From contig CAJFPF010000055.1 of the NCBI GenBank assembly GCA_904398655.1, forward strand, positions 31,637-95,636: 64,000 nucleotides of DNA, in the 5' to 3' direction. Position 1 is the first letter of the stretch, and every line of letters begins with the position of its first letter. Positions 9,167 to 18,525 of the stretch are shown piece after piece. This DNA is from an uncultured Anaerotruncus sp. (GTDB lineage Bacteria > Bacillota > Clostridia > Oscillospirales > Ruminococcaceae). The notes below the pieces were generated by a model that had not been told where the DNA came from, did not search any database, and saw nothing but the letters and a program-made list of their open reading frames with translations. The translations under genes were made by a program, and so were the position numbers.

Positions 9167-10597
9167 ATGGGGAAAAGGGTGCTTGGTCTATTAGCAGCTC
9201 TGCTGCTGGTATTTGGAATGGAAATTGTGGCAGTAGCAGAGGAGAACGGAGCGGAATCGCCGCCCTCTCTCTATGCACAGGCTGCGATTCTTTTGGATGC
9301 AGATACTGGCCAAGTGATCTATCAGAAAAATCCTCATCAAAAAATGTATCCAGCTAGTATCACAAAAATTATGACCTGCCTGATTGCCATGGAAGAGGGC
9401 GATCCTACCGATGTAGTGACTGTCACCGATGAAGGTGTTCTAGCGATTCCAAGGAATACCACCCATATTGCTCTGACCGGTGGGGAACAGCTGACCCTGG
9501 AACAGTTGGAATATGCGATGATGGTGCAGTCAGCGAACGACGCGGCAAACGCGATTGCCATCCATTTGGCAGGATCGGTAGAGGCTTTTGCCCAGCGGAT
9601 GAATCAGGAGGCCGCGCAGTTGGGGGCAAAGGACACCCATTTCACCAATCCCCATGGACTGCCTGACCCGGCCCACTATACCTCCGCCTATGATATGGGC
9701 TTGATTACTAGAGCAGCATTATCCTACCCAGAGTTTCGTTCTCTGGCAGGGACGCAGTCCTATGAAATTCCTCCCACAAACCTGCAAAAGGGCACCCGCT
9801 ATTTGGCCAACAATCAGTATATGTTTACGCTTAACGATACCTATCCTGGGGCCTTTGCAGGGAAAACAGGTTGGACGGAAGAGGCAGGGCATACATTGGT
9901 GACAATTGCGGAACAAAATGGAATCACCTTGATTTGTATTGTGTTGCACAGCGACGCTGCCGGTGTTTTGGATTGTCAGTACAAGGATTCCACGGCCCTT
10001 TTGGATTACGGATTTAAAAATTTTAGTCGCAGTACCATTCAGACAAGCGATCTAGCTCCCATACCAATTTCGTTTTCGGATGAGAATGGCGGTCAAACAG
10101 TGGAGGGGACGCTTCAATTGACACAGGAAATCCCGCTGTTATTATCTCAAGGGATGACGACTGCGGATGTGAAGTTAATCACACAGGTTCCCGATCAATT
10201 GGACCAGGAGGCAGTCCATCAGGCTTATGTTCAGGTCCAACTACAGGACACCATGGGGAGTATGGATACATTGGTCGGAACCTTTCCCCTCACTTTTCAA
10301 GCGGCACAGCCTGCGGCAGCTCTTGCAGAGCAGCCTGTGGAAGCGGAGACACCTTTATGGATGACTCTGCTCAAATGGATTGCTATTTTCCTTGTGCTGC
10401 TGATTATTGGTGTACTCATACTCCGTCAAATTCTTTTAGTGCGATACCGAAAGAGAAAGCGTTTGATGGCCAGAAGGAGGATCCTCTCAGCTCCACCACC
10501 ACAGCGCCCTCGTCCTAAAGTGGAGCAAGTGATCGATGTAACGGTTCAGAAAAATTCTCGTAACAAAATTCAGGTAATCCCGCCAAAAGAACGATAG
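9167..10597 (+). CDS. dacF: D-alanyl-D-alanine carboxypeptidase (DacF-type, S11)
   Basis: Signal peptide, YPASITKIMT (SxxK), SANDAANAIA (SxN), KTG motif FAGKTGWTEEAGH, C-terminal TM anchor. Confidence 0.92.
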   Translation: MGKRVLGLLAALLLVFGMEIVAVAEENGAESPPSLYAQAAILLDADTGQVIYQKNPHQKMYPASITKIMTCLIAMEEGDPTDVVTVTDEGVLAIPRNTTHIALTGGEQLTLEQLEYAMMVQSANDAANAIAIHLAGSVEAFAQRMNQEAAQLGAKDTHFTNPHGLPDPAHYTSAYDMGLITRAALSYPEFRSLAGTQSYEIPPTNLQKGTRYLANNQYMFTLNDTYPGAFAGKTGWTEEAGHTLVTIAEQNGITLICIVLHSDAAGVLDCQYKDSTALLDYGFKNFSRSTIQTSDLAPIPISFSDENGGQTVEGTLQLTQEIPLLLSQGMTTADVKLITQVPDQLDQEAVHQAYVQVQLQDTMGSMDTLVGTFPLTFQAAQPAAALAEQPVEAETPLWMTLLKWIAIFLVLLIIGVLILRQILLVRYRKRKRLMARRRILSAPPPQRPRPKVEQVIDVTVQKNSRNKIQVIPPKER

Positions 10598-10603
10598 AGA
10601 TGC

Positions 10604-10670
10604 ACCTGGATAAGCCAACCCTCATAGGATAACAACATACATGACTGTATGATTAAATCCTATGGGGGTT
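10604..10670 (+). promoter_or_regulatory. Candidate sigma-K/E-type promoter embedded in inverted repeat upstream of spoVFA
   Basis: AC-N17-CATAGGATA (10604-10631); 14-bp inverted repeat 10617-10630 / 10657-10670. Confidence 0.5.
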
Positions 10671-10675
10671 GTGTT

Positions 10676-11557
10676 ATGCATGCCTATCAAACGTTTGCTG
10701 TGGTGGGCGGAGATCTGCGTCAGGTGGATGTGGCGAACCGTCTGCTGAAACAGGGAAAGACGGTCTATGCGCTTTTGTTGGAAAAAAACCAACTGTTAAC
10801 CCCGCCTCTGCAACAGCGCCTAGCTTTCAAAGAAGTCCTTTCCAAGTGTGATGTAGTGATTCTCCCGCTTCCATTGACAACTGATGAACAGACGATCAAT
10901 GCACCATTTTCTGATCATAGCCTCTCCTTGGAAGAATGTTTCTGTTCCATTCGCCAAGATACGGTGGTGTTTGCCGGTAAAATAAATCGCCGGGCAAGAG
11001 AGCTGGCGGAGCGTTTCTCCCTTTGTTTGATCGATTACTTAGAGCGTGAGGAATTGGCTATTAAAAACGCCCGTGTCACAGCAGAGGGGGCGTTGGCCAT
11101 CGCCTTGGATGAATTACCGATTGCAATGTTTCAGACTCGGTGTCTGGTCACCGGCCATGGGAGGGTTGCAAAAGAACTTATACGGGTGCTTCGGGGGATG
11201 GGAGCACCGACGACCGTCTGTGCCCGTAAATACAAGGATCTAGCTGAGATTGAAATGGAAGGTTGTCACGCCATCCCCATCTCCCAGCTGGCGCAATCAG
11301 TGGAAACCGCCGATGTGATTTTTAACACGGTACCCGCAAAACTATTTAGCCGTTCCTGCCTGGAACATCTTCGACCGGAGACGCTTTTAATCGATCTGGC
11401 AAGCAAGCCTGGTGGTGTAGACTTGAACGCAGCAGGAGAGCTGGGAATACGAACCATTTGGGCGCTATCTCTCCCGGGAAAATGCGCCCCCTTGACTGTG
11501 GGGGATACTATTTTGCAAACGGTAGAAAACTGTCTGATGGAGCAGGAGGGGATTTGA
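10676..11557 (+). CDS. spoVFA: Dipicolinate synthase subunit A
   Basis: FAVVGGDLRQVDVANRLLKQG; directly followed by subunit B. Confidence 0.93.
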   Translation: MHAYQTFAVVGGDLRQVDVANRLLKQGKTVYALLLEKNQLLTPPLQQRLAFKEVLSKCDVVILPLPLTTDEQTINAPFSDHSLSLEECFCSIRQDTVVFAGKINRRARELAERFSLCLIDYLEREELAIKNARVTAEGALAIALDELPIAMFQTRCLVTGHGRVAKELIRVLRGMGAPTTVCARKYKDLAEIEMEGCHAIPISQLAQSVETADVIFNTVPAKLFSRSCLEHLRPETLLIDLASKPGGVDLNAAGELGIRTIWALSLPGKCAPLTVGDTILQTVENCLMEQEGI

Positions 11558-12141
11558 TGGAACGGAAGAAGTTAGGATTCGCCATGACCGGCTCTTTTTG
11601 TACTTGGTCCAAGGCTGTGGCTGTGATGGAACAATTGTCAAAAGAATATGAGTTGTACCCGATTTTATCGCCGATCAGCTGTCGTTCTGACAATCGATTT
11701 GGAAAGGCTCAGGATTGGATCCAAAGAATTGAGGAAATCTGCGGCCGTACAATATGGAAGACGATTGAAGATGTGGAACCTATTGGGCCCCGGAACCTTT
11801 TGGATCTTTTGCTGATAGCGCCCTGTACGGGAAATACCTTGGGGAAATTGGCGGGAGGAATCACAGATACTTGTGTTGTGATGGCTGCAAAAGCCAATCT
11901 GCGAAATGGAAACCCGTTGGTGTTGGCAGTCTCCACCAACGATGCTTTAGGGGCCTCCGCTCGAAATATTGGATTATTGATGAATGCTAAGAATGTCTAC
12001 CTGACCCCTATGGCCCAAGATGCCCCAGAGAAAAAACCGACCTCCCTTGTAGCTCTCTTTGACCGTATTCCAGAGACTCTGGAAGCGGCCTTACAGGGAA
12101 AGCAGCTGCAACCAGTATTGGCTGCTACACCCGGACAATAA
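11557..12141 (+). CDS. spoVFB: Dipicolinate synthase subunit B
   Basis: MERKKLGFAMTGSFCTW flavoprotein-like; TGATG coupling to spoVFA. Confidence 0.93.
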   Translation: MERKKLGFAMTGSFCTWSKAVAVMEQLSKEYELYPILSPISCRSDNRFGKAQDWIQRIEEICGRTIWKTIEDVEPIGPRNLLDLLLIAPCTGNTLGKLAGGITDTCVVMAAKANLRNGNPLVLAVSTNDALGASARNIGLLMNAKNVYLTPMAQDAPEKKPTSLVALFDRIPETLEAALQGKQLQPVLAATPGQ

Positions 12142-12143
12142 GC

Positions 12144-12190
12144 AAGACAAAACGCCCTCACAGAACCATTCTGTGAGGGCGTTTTGTCTT
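12144..12190. terminator. Bidirectional terminator
   Basis: AAGACAAAACGCCCTCACAGAA-cca-TTCTGTGAGGGCGTTTTGTCTT. Confidence 0.85.
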
Positions 12191-12192
12191 TG

Positions 12193-13272
12193 TTAGGAGA
12201 GTTTTTGGCTGGCCAATATGTAACTTCCCAAATGGTCAGTAGAGAGCAAAAATGCCCCATTTCCATCGGAATCAGTTCCATAGGTAGCCTGACGGGTAAT
12301 CTCAACAGGATAACCATCCTGTAGTTCATAGATGACAACATCTTCATGGGGAATCGTTTCCTCACCTTCTTCCGTTAGGAAAGGATTGGTCAGAATAAGC
12401 GTGACTTGGCCGCTTTGCGTTTGAGGATTTCCCACGAAGATCCGGGCATAGCAGTCTCCAAACGAACGGGTACGGGTGAGATAGGTGTCCTTCCATAGGG
12501 TGGAGAGTTTAGGGGAAGAGTCCAAAGAGCCACTGTTAAAATTCACTTGGGCCACCAATTTTCCCACGTCATCCCAGGTAAGATCCGCATCTTCATCCTT
12601 CTCAGGACTTAAGATGACTTCTTCTGGCCCAGAGGGGAAAAGAGGATCTGTAGGTAGAATGGTCTGTTCATAACGGGCTGATCGGAGTTCGTAGTCGTCA
12701 TAGTTTCCGGTAAACAGAGCATCGTCGGCGATATTTACTGTATACTCTACAACAATTTTTTCTTTGTCTCCTACTTTCATTTCCATCGGAGAGGCGGAAG
12801 AGGCCCCAGTCGGTAGGACAGAGAGAGAGGTATCCTTTAAAGCAGTGTAAGTCACCTGAAATTTTATGAGTACATCCTGATAGAGCCAGTCATCTGCCAA
12901 TGTAATGACAAAACTGGTAAAATTCTGGTTTTTCTGTTCATCTTTCGCCAGCTTTAAGGTTTTGACAGCGGGCGCATTTGTCAACAACTGGATTTTTGAA
13001 CGAAACTGGGAGCTATCAGATAGGGGAGAGGCGTCCGCCAGACGATAGATCTTTCCGTCATTTCCATACAGACGCTCCTGCGCCGAGCAGTAGATGGTAT
13101 TTCCATAGCGGGCTCTGCCAGCAGCGTCAAAAATCAGTGGCTGATAATCATAGATGGTGGCTGCTGCAGTGGTGGATCCTTCCTTCAGCTGCAAATTTGC
13201 TGCAAAGGCGAAACTGTTGGAACTAAAAGCACAGATAGTGGCCAAAGTGACCGCAATCCATCGCTTTCTCAT
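12193..13272 (-). CDS. Secreted hypothetical protein
   Basis: Signal peptide MRKRWIAVTLATICAFSSNSFAFA; SD before 13272; no recognised domain. Confidence 0.75.
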   Translation of the reverse strand: MRKRWIAVTLATICAFSSNSFAFAANLQLKEGSTTAAATIYDYQPLIFDAAGRARYGNTIYCSAQERLYGNDGKIYRLADASPLSDSSQFRSKIQLLTNAPAVKTLKLAKDEQKNQNFTSFVITLADDWLYQDVLIKFQVTYTALKDTSLSVLPTGASSASPMEMKVGDKEKIVVEYTVNIADDALFTGNYDDYELRSARYEQTILPTDPLFPSGPEEVILSPEKDEDADLTWDDVGKLVAQVNFNSGSLDSSPKLSTLWKDTYLTRTRSFGDCYARIFVGNPQTQSGQVTLILTNPFLTEEGEETIPHEDVVIYELQDGYPVEITRQATYGTDSDGNGAFLLSTDHLGSYILASQKLS

Positions 13273-13475
13273 ATGAAGCACCCTCTTTTTATTACAATGT
13301 TCTATTGTTTTTATCATAGCGCATTTCTATGAACCCTTTATGAATTATGGGGTGCAATTCACAGAAAGAGGAGGGAAAACTTTCCGGACGAGTCTTCCCA
13401 AGTTTGGAAATTTGCGGTATACTGAGAGGGAAAACGATGGAAAGCCAATCGATGACCAGAACAGGAGGAGTTACA

Positions 13476-14570
13476 ATGCAATCCTATGAGATGCGCATGA
13501 TAGCGATACAAAAGCAGATGGCAGAACAGCAAGTCAGCCATTTAATTTTAGGCCCTTCTGCGAACTTATTTTATTTAACCGGTCTGTCCCCCATGCCAGA
13601 TGAACGTTTACAGCTCTTGATTCTCCCTGTACAAGGGAAACCGGCTTTGGTGCTCCCTGAGCTCTATCGCACCATGGTTCAGGAATCTGGTGGCAATTGG
13701 GAGTTATATACTTGGGGAGATGGACAACCGCCGGAACAGGCGTTGAAAAAGTTATTAACGGGGGTCACAAAGGCCGCGGTGGATGAACAGCTGTGGGCGA
13801 TGCATCTATTGCAACTCCTTCCATTTTTGCAGAAGGCCCAATTGTTGGAGGCATCCCAAGTAGTGGGGGAGGTTCGGATGCATAAAGATCCCCAGGAACT
13901 GCAACTTTTGAAAAAAGCTGCGGAACTGGCGGACGCAGTGGTCCCTTGGGTCATCCCTCAATTGCATGAAGGCATTACGGAGAAGGAAGTTGCATTTTTG
14001 ATCGAGCGTTGTATGCGGGAGGCGGGCGCGGAAGGGATCTCTTTCCGTCCGGTGGTGGGCTTTGGTCCTGGCAGCGCAGACCCGCATCATAGCGCATCAG
14101 ACCTGCCCCTGCAGAAAGGGCAGATGATTGTAATGGACTTTGGCTGTAAGTGGCACGGGTACTGTTCTGACATGACCCGTACAATCTGCTTTGGCAGGGC
14201 GACAGAGGAGATGCGTCATGTTTATGAGACTGTATTGGCGGCCAATCGGGCAGGTTTTGCCGCTGCCCAATTGGGAGTTCCCTGTGAAGAAGTGGATGCA
14301 GCTGCCCGGAAGGTAATTACCGATGCAGGGTATGGAGAATATTTTATCCATCGTACGGGTCATGGTTTGGGATTAGATGACCATGAAGAAACCTATATCG
14401 TCTCGGGGAATCGTCGCCCCCTGGAAGAAGGGCTCGTATTTAGCATTGAGCCGGGGATCTATTTACCTGGAAAATTTGGTGTTCGAATTGAAGATATTGC
14501 GGCCATGACTGAAAAAGGAGTTTGGTGCTTGAACGAATGTCCTCGAGAGCTTATTGAGGTGGAATTATGA
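13476..14570 (+). CDS. M24-family aminopeptidase (Xaa-Pro peptidase)
   Basis: MDFGCKWHGYCSDMTRT, HRTGHGLGLDDHEE, FSIEPGIYLPGKFGVRIED metal-ligand motifs. Confidence 0.93.
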   Translation: MQSYEMRMIAIQKQMAEQQVSHLILGPSANLFYLTGLSPMPDERLQLLILPVQGKPALVLPELYRTMVQESGGNWELYTWGDGQPPEQALKKLLTGVTKAAVDEQLWAMHLLQLLPFLQKAQLLEASQVVGEVRMHKDPQELQLLKKAAELADAVVPWVIPQLHEGITEKEVAFLIERCMREAGAEGISFRPVVGFGPGSADPHHSASDLPLQKGQMIVMDFGCKWHGYCSDMTRTICFGRATEEMRHVYETVLAANRAGFAAAQLGVPCEEVDAAARKVITDAGYGEYFIHRTGHGLGLDDHEETYIVSGNRRPLEEGLVFSIEPGIYLPGKFGVRIEDIAAMTEKGVWCLNECPRELIEVEL

Positions 14571-14678
14571 GGGCTTTTTGATAGCTTCCCCTTGTAATTT
14601 TCGGAAAAATCCATTATAATATACTAGATAGCTCAAGATAACTCGCCCATCCATTTGGATGGCAGGATGGAGGCTGCT

Positions 14679-15053
14679 ATGAATCTCGCAGAAAAATTCC
14701 GGGAGTATCTGGGATATCCGGAGAAAGAGGAATACGATCAGGAGGATCGGGTCGAAGAACTACAAGAGGAAGCCCAGGAAAGCGCGGCTGCGGTGGCCCA
14801 AATTTCAATCCTCTGCCCTCGGGCGTTTGAAGACGCCAGTGTTGTGGTGGATCATTTAAATCAGGGGAGAACTATTGTTCTCAACTTGGAATCGATCTCT
14901 GGAGAAGCGGTTCGGCGCTTGATGGACTTTTTGGGCGGTGCGGCCTATGCCAAGGATGCCCGTATTGATCGGATTGCCCAAAACGCTTATGTGATTACAC
15001 CGTATTATGTGGAGTTCTTCTCTGATGCAGAGGATGATGGCTTTTCCCTTTAA
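14679..15053 (+). CDS. sepF: Cell division protein SepF
   Basis: LCPRAFEDASVVVDHLNQGRTIVLNL...RLMDFLGGAAYA. Confidence 0.93.
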   Translation: MNLAEKFREYLGYPEKEEYDQEDRVEELQEEAQESAAAVAQISILCPRAFEDASVVVDHLNQGRTIVLNLESISGEAVRRLMDFLGGAAYAKDARIDRIAQNAYVITPYYVEFFSDAEDDGFSL

Positions 15054-15184
15054 AAAGTAAAATCTTGAGTTGCAAAATAGCTATATTCTCAAGATCTTAT
15101 GAATGGTTTTTGGATAGTCTGTTGGAATTTGAAAAGAGGGGCTTTACAATCCAATCGTTTTATGCTAAAGTGGTTTTCGATATT

Positions 15185-15481
15185 TAAAATGCTTTGATGG
15201 GGAACAAGAGGATTCCCAATCCGCTGCAGAGAGCTGTTGGTTGGTGCAAGACAGTGCGGAAGGATTCTTCACTCGCCCCGGAGCAGCCAGCTGAACGATT
15301 TTTCTAGTAGGTTTGGCCGGGTTTCCTCCCGTTATCAAAGGAAGGCATTGCAATGCTACATTTTGTTAGCAAGAGATGCCGCAGAGTTGGGCAGGATTTG
15401 CCAACAAGAGTGGTACCGCGGAAACGTTTCACGCTTTCGTCTCTTGGAAAATAATTTTCCGGAGACGAAAGCGTTTTTTTA
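15185..15481 (+). ncRNA. T-box riboswitch (leader with Stem I, T-box motif and terminator)
   Basis: AGAGAGCTG...GGTTGGTGCAAGACAG Stem I, AGTAGG, CCGGG...CCCGTTA stem III, T-box TGGTACCGCG (15411-15420), terminator CGCTTTCGTCTC...GAGACGAAAGCGTTTTTTT (15432-15481). Confidence 0.92.
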
Positions 15482-15524
15482 TTTCTCTCCGGAGGGAATG
15501 TAAACTGACAGGGAGGTAATGTAC

Positions 15525-18062
15525 ATGAAACTTGCATTTTCCACACTGGGCTGTCCGGATTTTTCTTGGTCGGATATTTTTGCCATGGCCAAGGACTTTG
15601 GGTTCTCCGGCATTGAACTACGAGGACTGGGCAATGAGATCTTCTCCGTCCGCGCCAAACCTTTCCAGGAAGAGAATTTGCCTAAAACCATTGCCCAACT
15701 GCGCAAAATGCGTCTGGAGATTCCCTGCATCTCCACGGGAAACGCACTGAAATATCCAGAGCCTGAAAAACAGAAAGCGGCCAAGGAAGAGATATTAGAA
15801 ACTATCCAACTGGCCCAAAAATTGGGCGCTTCTTATATTCGAGTCCTGGCAGATCTGGCGGCTCAACCTCAGGGGGAAGTGGATGACGCGGTTGTGCTCA
15901 AAGCCCTTCGGGAGTTGGCTCCCTATGCAGAGGAGGCTGGGGTGATCCTTCTGGTGGAGACCAACGGTGTCTATACCAACACCGCTCGCTTACGGGAGCT
16001 GTTGGAACAGGTGGGCAGTGATAATGTGGCCGCCCTATGGGATACGCACCATCCTTACCGGTTTGCTGGGGAATCTCCCGAGCAGACGGTGCAAAATCTG
16101 GGAGCCTTCATCAAATATACCCATGTTAAAGACTCTGTAATGGAAAATGGGAAGGTCAGCTACCGACTAATGGGAGAGGGCGATCTCCCCATGGATGGAA
16201 TCGTCAGAGCCCTACGTTCCATCAATTATGAGGGCTATATCTCCCTAGAGTGGCTGAAGGCCTATGCCCCTGACCTCTCGGATGCAGGCATCGTTTTCCC
16301 CCATTTTGCCAACTATATGGCCCAATATCAGGAGTCAGCGGGGGATTCCCACCGCCTTTATGACAACCAGGCGGGTACAGGAAAATATGTCTGGCCCAAA
16401 GAGACCCTCATTGATCTGACCTTCCCGCAGGTCCTGGATCGGATGGTAGAGGAATTTCCCGACCAGTACTGCTTCCGCTACACAACCTGTGACTATACCC
16501 GTACCTATGCAGAGTTTCGGGATGATGTGGACACTTTCGCACGGGCTTTGATTGCGATGGGTGTCAAAGCGGGGGATCATGTGGCCATCTGGGCCACAAA
16601 TGTGCCCCAGTGGTTTATTACCTTCTGGGCCACGACCAAGATCGGTGCAGTCCTGGTGACAGTGAACACTGCCTATAAGATCCATGAGGCAGAATATCTG
16701 CTGCGTCAGTCAGATACCCACACACTCGTGATGATCGATGGATGCAAAGACTCCGATTATGTGGGGATTATGAAGGAACTCTGCCCCGAACTGGCCACTG
16801 CCCCAAAGGGCCGTCCGCTACACATTAAGCGCCTTCCATTCCTGCGCAACATCATCACTGTGGAATCCTCCCAGCCTGGGTGTTATACTTGGGATGAGGC
16901 GATGTCCCTGGCTTCCCGGGTACCCGTGGAAGAGGTTCTGCGCCGGGCTGCCACCATTAATAAGCATGATGTTTGCAATATGCAATATACCTCTGGTACC
17001 ACAGGATTCCCCAAAGGGGTTATGCTTACCCATTACAATGTGGTTAACAATGGTAAGGCCATCGGAGATTGCATGGATCTGTCCACCGCAGATAAATTGA
17101 TGATCCAGGTGCCCATGTTCCACTGTTTTGGCATGGTGTTGGCCATGACGGCGGCTATGACCCACGGCACCACCATGTGTCCTATCCCCATGTTCTCCCC
17201 CAAAAAAGGGCTGGATTGCATCAATCGGGAGCAGATCACCGCATTCCATGGGGTCCCCACGATGTTCATTGCCATGCTGGGGCATGAGGATTTTCCCAAC
17301 ACTGATTTCAGCCATATGCGTACCGGCATTATGGCTGGCAGTCCCTGCCCTGTGAAGGTGATGCAGGATGTCATTGAGAAAATGCACATGCCCGAGATCT
17401 GTATTACCTATGGCCAGACAGAGGCTTCTCCTGGTTGTACCATGAGTAAGACCACCGACTCCCTGGAAACCCGTGTCAACACAGTGGGCGGAGCTATTTT
17501 TGGCGTTCAGTGCAAGATCGTTGATCCGGAAACGGGAGAGGACCTGCCTGATAATGTGGATGGGGAGTTTGTGGCTAAGGGCTACAATATTATGAAGGGC
17601 TACTATAAGATGCCCACAGCCACCGCGGCGGCGATTGATGAGGATGGTTGGCTTCACACTGGGGATCTGGCCCGCCGGGATGAAAATGGGAACTACAAGA
17701 TCACAGGCCGGATCAAAGATATGATTATCCGCGGCGGTGAAAACATCTATCCCAAGGAGATTGAGGACTTTATCTATACCAATCCCAAGGTCCAGGATGT
17801 CCAAGTGATCGGCGTACCGGATAAGCAGTATGGGGAGGAGATCATGGCCTGTGTCATTCTAAAGGATGGCGAGCAGATGACCGAAGAAGAGCTCAAAGAT
17901 TATGTGCTCACCCATATGGCCAAGCATAAGGTACCCCGTTATGTGGATTTTGTGGAAAGCTTTCCCATGAATGCCGCCGGAAAGATCCTGAAATATAAGA
18001 TGCGGGAGCAGGCGGTGGAGAAACTTCGCCTACAGGATGCTGCCAGCATTGAGACCGCATAA
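15525..18062 (+). CDS. Fusion: xylose isomerase-like TIM barrel (sugar phosphate isomerase/epimerase) + AMP-forming acyl-CoA synthetase
   Basis: N-term LVETNG/WDTHHPYR/THVKDS/SLEWLK metal-site motifs; C-term YTSGTTGFPKGVMLTH, ITYGQTEAS, GDLARRDENGNYKITGRIKDMIIRGGENIYPKEIE, AGKILKYKMRE; uninterrupted frame. Confidence 0.9.
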   Translation: MKLAFSTLGCPDFSWSDIFAMAKDFGFSGIELRGLGNEIFSVRAKPFQEENLPKTIAQLRKMRLEIPCISTGNALKYPEPEKQKAAKEEILETIQLAQKLGASYIRVLADLAAQPQGEVDDAVVLKALRELAPYAEEAGVILLVETNGVYTNTARLRELLEQVGSDNVAALWDTHHPYRFAGESPEQTVQNLGAFIKYTHVKDSVMENGKVSYRLMGEGDLPMDGIVRALRSINYEGYISLEWLKAYAPDLSDAGIVFPHFANYMAQYQESAGDSHRLYDNQAGTGKYVWPKETLIDLTFPQVLDRMVEEFPDQYCFRYTTCDYTRTYAEFRDDVDTFARALIAMGVKAGDHVAIWATNVPQWFITFWATTKIGAVLVTVNTAYKIHEAEYLLRQSDTHTLVMIDGCKDSDYVGIMKELCPELATAPKGRPLHIKRLPFLRNIITVESSQPGCYTWDEAMSLASRVPVEEVLRRAATINKHDVCNMQYTSGTTGFPKGVMLTHYNVVNNGKAIGDCMDLSTADKLMIQVPMFHCFGMVLAMTAAMTHGTTMCPIPMFSPKKGLDCINREQITAFHGVPTMFIAMLGHEDFPNTDFSHMRTGIMAGSPCPVKVMQDVIEKMHMPEICITYGQTEASPGCTMSKTTDSLETRVNTVGGAIFGVQCKIVDPETGEDLPDNVDGEFVAKGYNIMKGYYKMPTATAAAIDEDGWLHTGDLARRDENGNYKITGRIKDMIIRGGENIYPKEIEDFIYTNPKVQDVQVIGVPDKQYGEEIMACVILKDGEQMTEEELKDYVLTHMAKHKVPRYVDFVESFPMNAAGKILKYKMREQAVEKLRLQDAASIETA

Positions 18063-18082
18063 TTTTTGTTTTCATTGTACAG

Positions 18083-18129
18083 AGAAAAATCCCCCGCCAG
18101 AGGAATATTCCTCTGGCGAGGGATTTTTC
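18083..18129. terminator. Bidirectional terminator
   Basis: GAAAAATCCCcCGCCAGAGGAATATTCCTCTGGCGaGGGATTTTTC. Confidence 0.85.
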
Positions 18130-18136
18130 TTGTTGT

Positions 18137-18397
18137 TTAACGAGCACAATATAGATCTTTGCAGCAGAGCCAACGGGGGTGGGAAAACTCAGGCCAGAAG
18201 GTATTTCGGCAGCTTTCAGGATACATACCACAGCAACCATTTTGATCGCAGCAGATTCTCATGGGGATATCCTCTTCGGTTTCTTCAATAGGATACCATT
18301 TGCAATCACTACAGGAGTCCTGGCATCCACTGACCGGTTTGCTGGAACATGTACTCTGGGAGGAGTTACAACGGCATCTAGAGGAATTACATGCCAT
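18137..18397 (-). CDS. Cysteine-rich small protein (86 aa, ~15 Cys)
   Basis: SD AAAGGTG before ATG; stop adjacent to bidirectional terminator; MACNSSRCRCNSSQSTCSSKPVSGCQDSCSDC...CCDQNGCCGMYPESC... Confidence 0.65.
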   Translation of the reverse strand: MACNSSRCRCNSSQSTCSSKPVSGCQDSCSDCKWYPIEETEEDIPMRICCDQNGCCGMYPESCRNTFWPEFSHPRWLCCKDLYCAR

Positions 18398-18525
18398 ACG
18401 ACAATCACACCTTTATCAGGAATAGAGCGGAACTGGGGTTTGCGCTACCGCTCCTTTCATCCTATGCAGCAGGGGAAACTTTGGTCAGCCGAACCCCATG
18501 GGAAAATCTGGACACTCCCCATGTA

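Noticed and set aside
16818-17804. 328-aa minus-strand ORF antisense to the fusion gene
   Set aside because: Opposite an intact conserved acyl-CoA synthetase; His/Cys-rich shadow ORF, no recognised domain
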